From Pirellulaceae bacterium (GTDB lineage Bacteria; Planctomycetota; Planctomycetia; Pirellulales; Pirellulaceae): a stretch of DNA of 64,000 nucleotides. The notes below the pieces were generated by a model, which had not been told where the DNA came from, made no database searches, and worked only from the letters and a program-made list of their open reading frames with translations. Below, one piece after another: positions 47,294 to 56,500 of the stretch. Every line of letters begins with the position of its first letter. The stretch's first letter is position 1. The translations under genes were made by a program, and so were the position numbers. The stretch covers positions 1-64,000 of the forward strand of contig BPJU01000022.1 of NCBI GenBank assembly GCA_026004775.1, in the 5' to 3' direction.

Positions 47294-47659
47294 ATGCGGA
47301 AACGCGCCATCACGACACCATTCGTTTGGCTGCTGTTAGGTTGTTTTATTTGGGCGTCCATGGGACTGGGGCGTGTTCCCCTGTCGCACTTCCTGCTGTT
47401 GTCCGGTCTGTGCATTCCGGAACAGCTTCCTGCGGGCTCTCCGTGCGAGTCTGCGGCCGAGGTCGCTCAGCCGTCCGATCTGTCATGTTTTCGCGAGTGG
47501 GTTTGTTTGCGCGGACGCCGCTCGCTCATCGCCTGTCACGCAGGCCATATGGCGGACGTGCGCTGCTTCCCAAGTGCGCCGGAAGATCGCTTCTGCCCAT
47601 TTGCTGCCGTTGCGGATCGGTCACCTTTTCGGCAGAGACTGCGCCCGTTGCGTTGCTAA
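47294..47659 (+). CDS. hypothetical small Cys-rich secreted or membrane protein
   Basis: A 121-residue frame starting MRKRAITTPFVWLLLGCF, which looks like a signal peptide or anchor (basic n-region and a hydrophobic core to about residue 40). The rest contains eight Cys residues and no recognisable domain. The ribosome binding site is weak (GGCGGAT). It lies between thrS and the carbonic anhydrase gene. It could be a real small secreted protein or a chance frame. Confidence 0.35.
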   Translation: MRKRAITTPFVWLLLGCFIWASMGLGRVPLSHFLLLSGLCIPEQLPAGSPCESAAEVAQPSDLSCFREWVCLRGRRSLIACHAGHMADVRCFPSAPEDRFCPFAAVADRSPFRQRLRPLRC

Positions 47660-48006
47660 TCGTCCCGTGCCGCCCCGCGCGGGCAGGCACCCAGGGCCCC
47701 AGAGCAGCTGTTGGCTGCGGCAGGTGAACCTGCATCCCGAGAGCTTGTCACTCGGAGTGACGTGAGGTGGCTACAAGAGATTGCGTCGGTTTGGGATGAT
47801 GATCCTGAGGGCAATCCGTTAGCCGGCTGATAGCCGTTTTTTGCGGTGTGCATCGCAAGCAGCATTGACATTATCCTCGCCTTGGGTTCCTGCCGCACAG
47901 GGGGAGGGCACCCGGTGGTGAAGATGATTCTCAGGCGATCGGACTACAGGCGCGGATAGTAGCAGCGGCCGGGATGGGTGTTTCTTGGGAAAAGAAGGAG
48001 AAAGGC
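47660..48006. other. intergenic region before the carbonic anhydrase gene, no gene seen
   Basis: No open frame with a ribosome binding site or motif was found in these 347 bases. AAGGAG at about 47996-48001 belongs to the carbonic anhydrase start. Confidence 0.4.
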
Positions 48007-48645
48007 ATGCAAAAACTGATAGAAGGGTTGCACCACTTTCGAACCGAAGTATTCAGTTCACGGCGCGAATTGTTTGAACGGCTGGCACAAGGTCAAAAGC
48101 CGTTGGCTTGTTTCATTACCTGTTCCGACTCACGTATCAACCCGAACCTGATTACCAACACAGAACCCGGGGAGCTCTTTATTGTCCGCAACGCTGGGAA
48201 TCTGGTGCCACCTCACGGGACGGCGAACAACGGCGAGGCGGCGGCGGTGGAATTTGCGGTGGTCGGGCTGGGTGTCAAAGACATCATCGTGTGCGGCCAT
48301 TCCCACTGTGGCGCGATGAACGGCCTGCTGCACCCGGAAAAACTCGGCGAGATGCCTTCGGTGCGCGAGTGGCTCAAGCATGCCGAAGCGACCGGCCGTA
48401 TCATCCGCGAGAATTACCAGCACCTGGAAGGCAATGCCCTGCTGACGGCGACGGCCGAAGAGAATGTGCTGGTGCAACTGGAACACCTGCGCACGTTGCC
48501 GGCTGTAGCGGCACGGCTCGCCCGCGGTGAACTGAAGCTCCACGCCTGGATGTACAAGATCGAAACCGGCGAGGTGTTCGAATACGACGCCGCGCAAAAG
48601 CAGTATGTGTTGTGCGGAGCTTCCTGCACCCCGGCCGTTTCGTAG
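48007..48645 (+). CDS. beta-class carbonic anhydrase
   Basis: A 212-residue zinc enzyme interconverting CO2 and bicarbonate. The zinc ligands are plain: C39 in CSDSR, H98 and C101 in GHSHCG, with the catalytic Asp-Arg dyad D41/R43. The [10 protein letters not shown] segment is the beta-class substrate-side motif. There is no signal peptide, so it acts in the cytoplasm. The ATG at 48007 ([12 protein letters not shown]) has AAGGAG upstream and starts where the family does; a longer frame to 47974 is not needed. The SulP transporter gene follows 83 bases later on the same strand, so the pair probably takes up and interconverts inorganic carbon. Confidence 0.95.
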   Translation: MQKLIEGLHHFRTEVFSSRRELFERLAQGQKPLACFITCSDSRINPNLITNTEPGELFIVRNAGNLVPPHGTANNGEAAAVEFAVVGLGVKDIIVCGHSHCGAMNGLLHPEKLGEMPSVREWLKHAEATGRIIRENYQHLEGNALLTATAEENVLVQLEHLRTLPAVAARLARGELKLHAWMYKIETGEVFEYDAAQKQYVLCGASCTPAVS

Positions 48646-48728
48646 CTCGGCGAATAACGTCTGGGAGTCGGTAGGACTCGCCCGTTTTCGGCCTTATTTC
48701 GGAGCCAAGGGTTTTCAGGAGAAGTCGT

Positions 48729-50366
48729 ATGATGAGGCTGCGCGATTGGACCGAAGAGTGGCGAGAAATGGGGCGGCACTGGAAAGAGGATCTGCTGGCG
48801 TCCGTGGTCGTTTTCCTGGTGGCCTTGCCTCTGTGTATGGGCATTGCCATCGCTTCAGGCGTGCCGATGGACAAGGCTGCCTCCGTCGGAATCATCACGG
48901 GCATCATCGGCGGCATCGTGGTAGGAACCTTGTCCGGCTGCCCGTTGCAAGTCAGCGGGCCGGCGGCCGGCTTAGCCGTCTTCGTAGGGCAACTGATTCA
49001 GGACTTCGGCTATCAACACCTGGGGCTCATCGTGATGCTGGGTGGACTGCTTCAGATCACGGCTGCCATTTTTCACGTCGGCCAGTGGTTCCGCGCGGTT
49101 TCGCCGGCAGTCATCGAAGGGATGCTCGCCGGCATCGGATTGCTGATTTTCGCATCGCAGTTCCATGTAATGGTCGACGATAAACCTCCTGGAACGGGTC
49201 GCGAGTTCGGAGGCATCATCAACCTGGTGACCATTCCCGGAGCGGTGTGGAAGGGGCTTGCCGAGCCGCCTCATCGGCCCGCAGCCTTGCTGGGAGTAGT
49301 GACGATCGTGGCGATCATCGCCTGGACCTCGTCCCGCCCCCAACGACTTGCCTTCTTCCCTGCACCCCTGTTCGGTGTGTTGGTAACGACGACCTTGGCC
49401 GCCGTCTTTTCACCGGCAGTCCAGTACATCCAGGTACCGGACAACCTATGGAGTGCCGTGCAGTTGCCGCTGGCTGCCATGCGTGAAGAACAGACCCATT
49501 TGCTGGAAGGCCCCAGCCTTATCGAAAACATCGGGCCGTTGCTGCTGGCCGCCTTGGGGCTGGCGTTCATTGCCAGCGCCGAATCTTTGCTGACAGCGAC
49601 CGCCGTCGACGCAATGCAACAGCGCACGCCGCGTACCAAGTATGATCGCGAACTGGCCGCCCAGGGCACCGGTAACCTGATTTGCGGCCTCCTGGGTGTG
49701 TTGCCGATTACGGGAGTGATCGTCCGCAGTAGCGCGAATGTGATAGCAGGTGCCCACACGCGTTTGAGTACCATCCTGCATGGGATTTGGTTGCTCGTGT
49801 TCGCCATGCTCCTTCCCAACGTGTTACGTATGATACCCGTCTCCTGCCTGGCGGCCGTCCTGGTCTATACCGGCTGGCGATTAATGAATCCGAAAACGGT
49901 CCGCCGATTGCTGGAATTCGGCGCAGGTGAAGTGCTCGTCTACGGCGTCACGCTGTGTACCGTGGTGGTGGTCGATCTCTTGACGGGTATCGTGGTCGGG
50001 TTGGCCGTGGCCATCGGCCGGTTGCTCCACAGCCTGGCCTGGTTGGACGTACGGGTCGAGATTTCTGCGGACAGGCGGCGAGCCGAATTGCACCTGGCCG
50101 GTACGGCTACGTTCATCCGCGTGCCCAAGCTGGCCGCAGCGCTGGAGAAAGTCCCGGAAAATGCCGAGTTGCACGTGCATGTCGACAAACTGACCTATAT
50201 CGACCATGCCTGTCTGGATCTGTTGATGAACTGGGAAAAACAGCACAAGGCACGAGGAGGCCACTTGCATTTCGATCTGGACGAACTGCACAGCCGTGTG
50301 GTTTCCCGCAACCAACAAAATCGCATTTCCACGCCCGCTTCGCAATCAACTGAGAAATCGAAGTGA
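48729..50366 (+). CDS. SulP-family anion transporter, probable bicarbonate transporter
   Basis: A 545-residue membrane protein with about 12-14 hydrophobic segments. The SulP signature region appears as LLASVVVFLVALPLCMGIAIASG and GIITGIIGGIVVGTLSGCPLQVSGPAAG near residues 20-80. The C-terminal part (about 440-530) is a STAS domain (LHVHVDKLTYIDHACLDLLMNW) facing the cytoplasm. SulP proteins carry sulfate, bicarbonate or other anions. The close downstream position after a beta-carbonic anhydrase favours bicarbonate, as in other SulP-carbonic anhydrase pairs. GTTTTCAGGAGAAG just upstream supplies AGGAG for the ATG. The gene is convergent with the glutaminyl cyclase gene. Confidence 0.9.
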   Translation: MMRLRDWTEEWREMGRHWKEDLLASVVVFLVALPLCMGIAIASGVPMDKAASVGIITGIIGGIVVGTLSGCPLQVSGPAAGLAVFVGQLIQDFGYQHLGLIVMLGGLLQITAAIFHVGQWFRAVSPAVIEGMLAGIGLLIFASQFHVMVDDKPPGTGREFGGIINLVTIPGAVWKGLAEPPHRPAALLGVVTIVAIIAWTSSRPQRLAFFPAPLFGVLVTTTLAAVFSPAVQYIQVPDNLWSAVQLPLAAMREEQTHLLEGPSLIENIGPLLLAALGLAFIASAESLLTATAVDAMQQRTPRTKYDRELAAQGTGNLICGLLGVLPITGVIVRSSANVIAGAHTRLSTILHGIWLLVFAMLLPNVLRMIPVSCLAAVLVYTGWRLMNPKTVRRLLEFGAGEVLVYGVTLCTVVVVDLLTGIVVGLAVAIGRLLHSLAWLDVRVEISADRRRAELHLAGTATFIRVPKLAAALEKVPENAELHVHVDKLTYIDHACLDLLMNWEKQHKARGGHLHFDLDELHSRVVSRNQQNRISTPASQSTEKSK

Positions 50367-50581
50367 GCGTCGGCTGACTCCCGAGGCAATCGTGTGGCAG
50401 TCCCGGCAAGATACCCTTCGCCATCCCTGGCTGGGGGCGGCCGCCATGACTTGCCGCCACAAGAACCGCGACGCCAAATCTCCCGTACCTGCCGCCAGCC
50501 GAAGGCGCAAGCGTTCCACGTCGCCATTTCCGGAGCGGTGCCGCCGGCGATGCTCGGCCCCCTGTCCTTCCGGTCGGCCGG

Positions 50582-51406
50582 TTATCGATTCGCTGGGACG
50601 AGCCGAATATGATACAGTCGCGGCCAGTTTTTCCCGGTAACCAATAACCGATCGTTTTCTTGATCGTAAGCAATTCCGTTCAATACCTCCTCACTGTCAA
50701 TCGACAACCCTCCCGGCCGCAGCCCTCGCAGATCGATCCTTCCCACAACGCGCCCATTGTGCGGGTCGATCTGCACGAGGTAATCTTCCTTCCAAACGTT
50801 GGCATATATGAGGCCCTTGACGAACTCCAGCTCGTTCAAATTCCGCACGCGGCGCCCGTTTTCGGTGACAGCCACGCGGCGTACTACGCGAAACGTATCC
50901 GGATCCAAGAACCGCAATACCGACGTGCCATCGCTCATGATCAGCCACTTTCCGTCGGTGGTCAGCCCCCAACCCTCGCCCGAATAGCGGAATGTCCGCC
51001 CTGTGGGGGTGAGCGTGCGCTTGTCGTAAACAAAGCAAACATTCTCGCGCCATGTCAGTTGATAGATTCGATCCTGATAAACCGCAATTCCTTCCCCAAA
51101 ATATTCGGGCGCCAGCGCAATGGATTGTAACACTTCTCCGGTTTCCAATCGCACGCGCCGCAATTCCGAACGGCCATATTGACCGGTGCCTTCCAGGAGT
51201 TCCCCATCCGCATATACCAATCCCTGGCAATAGGCCCGCGAATCGTGGGGATACTGCTGGAGAACCTCGTAAGTATAGAGTGCCGGTTGCGATGAACGTA
51301 TTTGGTAGGCAAGAAAGATTCCGCCGGCACTGAGCAATCCTACCACGGCAACCGCCATTATCATAATCCGTCGACGGGGCAGCCATGCCGGCCATGTCAT
51401 CGCCAT
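50582..51406 (-). CDS. glutaminyl-peptide cyclotransferase (plant/bacterial beta-propeller type)
   Basis: A 274-residue protein with an N-terminal membrane anchor or signal (IMIMAVAVVGLLSAGGIFLAY). The body is the five-bladed propeller of the plant-type glutamine cyclotransferase family: YPHDSRAYCQGLVYADGELLEGTGQYGRSEL, then FGEGIAVYQDRIYQLTW, GEGWGLTTDGKWLIMSDG, LNELEFVKGLIYANVW and GLSIDSEEVLNGIAYD. The enzyme turns N-terminal Gln of exported peptides into pyroglutamate. It should work outside the cytoplasmic membrane. ATG 51406 has AAAGG 5 bases upstream; a TTG at 51424 is less likely. It begins 39 bases after the decarboxylase gene stop, so the two are probably co-transcribed although functionally unrelated. 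Confidence 0.88.
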   Translation of the reverse strand: MAMTWPAWLPRRRIMIMAVAVVGLLSAGGIFLAYQIRSSQPALYTYEVLQQYPHDSRAYCQGLVYADGELLEGTGQYGRSELRRVRLETGEVLQSIALAPEYFGEGIAVYQDRIYQLTWRENVCFVYDKRTLTPTGRTFRYSGEGWGLTTDGKWLIMSDGTSVLRFLDPDTFRVVRRVAVTENGRRVRNLNELEFVKGLIYANVWKEDYLVQIDPHNGRVVGRIDLRGLRPGGLSIDSEEVLNGIAYDQENDRLLVTGKNWPRLYHIRLVPANR

Positions 51407-51445
51407 GTTTGCCTTTATCAACATATTTGCCTTTGCAAATATTCG

Positions 51446-53140
51446 TTATCCGTATTCCAGGCGTGGCGGCGTGTGACGGCTGATCGGCACGTCGATCAGC
51501 CATGGTTGGGGATCGTCCCACGAGCGGCGTAAGGTTTCGATCAATTCATCCGGCTCTCCGATCCGGCACGCCCGCACACCCAGCGACTGAGCCAGGGCGA
51601 CCATGTCGATGGCCGGCGGCTCCAGATCCATCCCCACGAAACGACCCGCCACAGCCTGGGGCAGTCCGGCGTGGCGTGCGCCGATCTTGAGAATCTGATA
51701 TTGAGCATTGTTACAAATAATGATCTTCACGGGCAGTCGATAATGTGCGGCACTCCACAGTCCGACGATCCCATAGAGGGCGGCACCTTCACCCAGCACG
51801 GCCAACACGGGCCGATCCGGCCAGGCCAGTTGCACGCCCACAGCACAGCCCAGGCCCCATCCGAGCGCCCAACCCCGGTGCCCAAAGTAGCCGCTGGTGT
51901 TGCGAAGCGCCCCCAGGCGTTCCAGCGTCGTATTGGTCGTCGTTACCGCTTCCTCGATGACCGCCACGTCTTTGGGCAGGGCGTGAGCCAATGCGCCCAT
52001 CAACACTTGCGGTGCCATAGGCCGATCCGACCACCGCTGGCGGATCTGCTGTTCCAGCTTGTAGCGCGCCTCGCCATGCAGGCGACTCCAGTAGGCAACG
52101 CGCTGCTGGGCCGCCCGCCGCTCCTCGTCCGTCAAGGCCTGATCCAAACTTTGAGCCAACTCCTCCAATCCCACACGCGTGTGTCCCCAGATGGCTACCT
52201 CCGCCGGATAATTCTTGTTCAACTGCCAAGGGTCTTCATCCAAATGAATGAGTCGGATGTGTTCGGGAATGGCACGAGCCGGTTCGTGGTAGACGTATTG
52301 CCGCAACAGGTCCATACCGGTGACAAGTACCACGTCGAATGGAGCCAGTTTCTGACGCACTTCCGGAGACCAAAGCGGCAATCCCTGGCCATTGAGTGGA
52401 TGGTCGGCGGGGAACGCCAGGCGGCCATGAGTCGTACCGGACTCGCTGTAGACCGGAGCCCCCCACAGCTCGGCCAGCCGCACCAGAGCTTCGATGGCTC
52501 CCATCTCCGTAACACGACTGCCGGCGAGAATGGCCGGCTGCCGCGCTTCGCGCATCAGGCGTACGGCTGTTGCTACGGCCTGGGCCGGCGGCCGAATGAG
52601 CGGGTTGGGAATCGGCACCGCCACAAGTTCGGTGTTCGATATGGTTTCCCGCTGGAGATCCACTGGCAAAGAAAGGAACACCGGACCGCGTGGTGGGGTC
52701 AGGGCGCACTGGATGGCACGGCGCACGGCCACCGGCAAATCGTCTGCCCGCTGGACTTCATAACTCCATTTGGTCCATGGGCCCGCCACGTCCGTCATCC
52801 GGCCGGCCAGTATCGGCTCTTCCAACAGCAGCCGGCGGTCCTGCTGCCCTGCGGTCACCAGCAACGGCGTCCCTTCCCGGTAGGCATTGTAGAGCATTCC
52901 CATCGCATTGCCCAACCCGCAACAGGCGTGCAGGTTCACCACGCCGAGCTGACCTGAGGCCATGGCGTATCCGTCGGCCATGGCCATCACCGGGACTTCT
53001 TGTAGACCAAGGATATACTGGAAGCGGCCGTCGGCTGCCAGAGCATCGTTCAGCGGCAGTTCGGTCGTGCCGGGGTTGCCAAAGATGTAGCGTACCGACA
53101 CCTGGGCCAGCAATTCCAAAAATGCCTCAATCGCCGTCAT
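51446..53140 (-). CDS. ThDP-dependent enzyme, benzoylformate decarboxylase-like
   Basis: A 564-residue protein with three ThDP-enzyme domains. The N-terminal active-site region reads FGNPGTTELP, LQE (E48) and NLHACCGLGNAMG (H71), which matches benzoylformate decarboxylase. The position of its catalytic Ser is Thr (T25). In the C-terminal ThDP site the usual GDG is GEGAALYG and the following Asn motif is NNAQYQ, so Mg is held by Glu instead of Asp. It is expected to decarboxylate or carboligate a 2-oxo acid; the substrate is unknown. ATG 53140 (MTAIEAF) has GGGGGAT upstream; the longer frame to 53212 adds a Cys/Gly stretch not typical of the family. It is first of a two-gene minus-strand unit. 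Confidence 0.82.
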   Translation of the reverse strand: MTAIEAFLELLAQVSVRYIFGNPGTTELPLNDALAADGRFQYILGLQEVPVMAMADGYAMASGQLGVVNLHACCGLGNAMGMLYNAYREGTPLLVTAGQQDRRLLLEEPILAGRMTDVAGPWTKWSYEVQRADDLPVAVRRAIQCALTPPRGPVFLSLPVDLQRETISNTELVAVPIPNPLIRPPAQAVATAVRLMREARQPAILAGSRVTEMGAIEALVRLAELWGAPVYSESGTTHGRLAFPADHPLNGQGLPLWSPEVRQKLAPFDVVLVTGMDLLRQYVYHEPARAIPEHIRLIHLDEDPWQLNKNYPAEVAIWGHTRVGLEELAQSLDQALTDEERRAAQQRVAYWSRLHGEARYKLEQQIRQRWSDRPMAPQVLMGALAHALPKDVAVIEEAVTTTNTTLERLGALRNTSGYFGHRGWALGWGLGCAVGVQLAWPDRPVLAVLGEGAALYGIVGLWSAAHYRLPVKIIICNNAQYQILKIGARHAGLPQAVAGRFVGMDLEPPAIDMVALAQSLGVRACRIGEPDELIETLRRSWDDPQPWLIDVPISRHTPPRLEYG

Positions 53141-53562
53141 CAACCGACGATCCCCCAATGGTTCAGCCGCCCGCTCACCGAAGTAACCGCACGACGGCAA
53201 AGGAACATCCAAAATCGCGATCCCATCGAGTTATCTTGGCGCTCCCAGTGTATCGGAACAGTTACTTGACGTCATCCCTCGCGGCGTTGGCCAGCATGGT
53301 GTCTTGGCTGGTGAAGTGGTGAAGACGAGGCCGCACCAAGGGCAATGCCCCACCAGCCGGCGCCGGTTCACGAAGGATGGCCCGCGCGCAGCGGGGTCGA
53401 AAGAGTCCAGGTAGCGGGCGTTTGACGGACGCCTGCAGCGTGGTTATCGTAAACCAAGGTTTATTCCCTCCACAACCACACTGAACGTGGCGGGCGGCGC
53501 TGTGCTTGAAGCTGTCCGGCCCCTGGCTGCCGCCCCACAGCCGACAGTAAGGAGAGCGCGGT
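53141..53562. other. divergent intergenic region, no gene seen
   Basis: This 422-base stretch separates the benzoylformate decarboxylase-like gene from the giant ThuA-heme protein gene. CGATACACTGGG (minus strand, 53244-53255) may contain a -10 box for the decarboxylase gene. AAGGAG at about 53550-53555 serves the ATG at 53563. Confidence 0.45.
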
Positions 53563-56500
53563 ATGGTTTTCAGCTTACGTGCCAAGTATGCGATCCGCGT
53601 AGCCGCGGCAGCCGTACTCTGTGTCTCGGTTACGCTTCGAGCCGAGGAAAAAAAGAAGGTGGTTTTCATTGCGGGAAGGCCCAGCCACGGCTACGGAGCC
53701 CATGAACACTTTGCCGGTTGTACTTTGCTGGCCAGGGCGCTGGAACAAGGCATGCCGAACTTTACCGCGGTGGTGGTGCGGAACGGCTGGCCGGAGGATA
53801 AGTCTATCCTGGAAGACGCTGACGCGATCGTGATCTATGCCGATGGTGGCGGCGGTCACCCGGTGTTGCCGCATTTACAAGAAGTCGATCGCCTGGCCGA
53901 GCGAGGCGTGGGAATTGTATGCATCCACTACGCCGTCGAAGTGCCGAAGGGCGAACCGGGCAACTATTTTCTGAAATGGATTGGCGGCTATTTCGAGACC
54001 TATTGGTCGGTCAACCCACATTGGTTGGCCAAGTTCGAGAAGTTGCCGGAACACCCGATTACACGGGGCGTCAAACCGTTTGCCATCGATGATGAATGGT
54101 ATTATCACATGCGTTTTCGGCCGGACATGGAGGGAGTAACGCCGATTCTGACGGCTGTGCCGCCAGCCAGCACTCTGAATCGCCCCGACGGACCGCATAG
54201 CGGCAATCCCTACGTCCGCGCGAAAGTGGGCCAGCCGCAGCACGTGGCCTGGGCCACCGAACGGCCTGACGGGGGACGCGGCTTCGGGTTCACCGGGGGC
54301 CACTTCCATTGGAATTGGGGAGACCCGAATTTCCGCAAGCTGGTGTTGAATGCGATCGTCTGGGCAGCGCGTGCCGAAGTACCTGCGGAAGGCGTCCCGC
54401 TCCAGCCAGTGACGCTCAAAGACCTGGAAGCCAATCAAGACTACCCGCCGCCGGCGAACTTTGACCGGGAGGCGATCCGCAAGCGGCTGGGGCTTCCGCC
54501 TGACGAGCCCTCGCCGGGCGACTCGCAAAAGTCGCCGCCGGGCGCAGCCAGCGGCTCTTCTGGACGCGGCGACGTGCGGCCGCTTTTTCGTTCGCCCGTG
54601 ATCACATCGCAGACGCCTGGGCACAGTGTGGCCATGGACGTGCCTCTTGCCGGCGCTGGCGAGCTGTATCTTGTGGTGACCGATGCAGGAGACGGTTACA
54701 GTTGTGACTGGGCTGATTGGATCGAACCTCGCCTGGTGGGCCCGGCTGGCGAAAAAAAGCTGACGGAAATCCGCTGGAAGCGTGCCACCGCAGCTTGGGG
54801 ACAGGTTCAGGTGAATCGCAATGCGGCAGGAGGGCCGCTGCGGGTTGCCGGCCAGCCGGTCGAGTACGGCATCGGCACCCACGCCTACTCGGTGATCGCC
54901 TTCGACGTGCCGGAGGGTTACGAGCGGTTGGTGGGACGAGTGGGCCTGGACGAGGGCGGAACGAGCCAATCGGGCTGTGGGGCAGCCGCCTCCGTGCAGT
55001 TTTTTGTCTACAGCAGCCCGCCGCCGCCACCGGCTGCGGGGCCCTCTTCCCGCCACGACCCGGAACTGGCCGTCGCCGCTCTGGACGTGGCCGATGGCCT
55101 TGAGGCCACTCTCTTTGCCAGCGAACCGCAGCTCTTGAGTGTCACGAACCTGGACATCGACGCTCGAGGCCGCGTCTGGGTGTGCGAAGTGGTGAACTAC
55201 CGCCGCCACAACGGCGAACGCCCTGAAGGCGATCGCATTCTGATACTGGAGGATCACGATCACGACGGGCGCGCCGACCAGGTAAAAGTGTATTATCAGG
55301 GACGGGATGTGGATTCCGCCATGGGAATCTGTGTGTTAGGAAATCGGGTTATCGTATCAGCAAGCCCGAAAATACTTATCTTTACCGACGAAGACGGGGA
55401 CGACCGCCCTGACAAGAAAGAAGTTTTCTTTGATTACACCGGCCAGCCACAGCACGATCATTCTGCCCATACTTTCTTATTTGGGCCTGATGGAAAGTTA
55501 TATTGGAATTTCGGCAATACCGGCCAGAAAGTTTGTCGTCCTGATGGTTCGGTCGTGAAAGATCTGTTTGGTAGACCGGTGGTAGACGATGGAAAGCCCT
55601 TTTATGGAGGCATGGTGTTCCGGTGTGAACCTGACGGGAGCCGTTTCGAAGTTCTGGCCCACAATTTTCGCAACAATTATGAAGTGACGGTCGACTCGTT
55701 CGGAAATCTATGGCAGTCCGACAACGATGACGATGGTAACCGCGGGGTGCGCATCAATTTCGTGATGGAATATGGCAATTATGGCTATCGAGACGAATTA
55801 ACGGGGGCGGGGTGGCAGTCGCCGCGCACCGATTGGGAAGAAGAAATCCCCAGGCGGCATTGGCACCAGAACGATCCGGGGGTCGTTCCCAACTTGTTGC
55901 ATACGGGAGCCGGATCACCGACCGGGATTACCGTGTATGAGGGGCGATTGTTGCCGGAGCGTTTTTGGGACCAGGTGATCCATTGCGACGCCGGACCGAA
56001 CGTGGTGCGAGCGTATCGGGTAGAACCGGAGGGAGCCGGCTATCGGGCACGGATCGAGAACCTGGTGCACGGGGCTCGCGACAATTGGTTCCGCCCGGCC
56101 GACGTATGCGTGGCTCCGGACGGGTCGATTTTCATTACGGACTGGTACGATCCGGGAGTGGGCGGGCACAACATGGTGGATATGGAACGCGGGCGAATAT
56201 TCCGCGTCGCTCCGCCCGGGCACCCCTACCGTATCCCGAAATTCGATTTTCAGACGGTGGCTGGGGCCTGTGCGGCTCTGCGCAATCCGAATTATGCGGT
56301 TCGTTACCTGGCTTTTACGGCACTGATCAACTTTGGTTCACAGGCGGTGCCCGCCTTGGAACAGATGGCTACCACGGACGGTGAACCGCGAATGCGTGCC
56401 CGCGCCTTGTGGGTGCTGGGAAAACTGGCTGGGCAAGGTCGCCGGGCCGTGCAATTGGCTCTCAAGGATCCGCACCCCCAAGTGCGGATCGTCGGTATTC

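Noticed and set aside
53875-55263. 462-residue minus-strand frame opposite the ThuA-heme gene
   Set aside because: It is the antisense shadow of a clear protein with several domains; it has no motif and no ribosome binding site.
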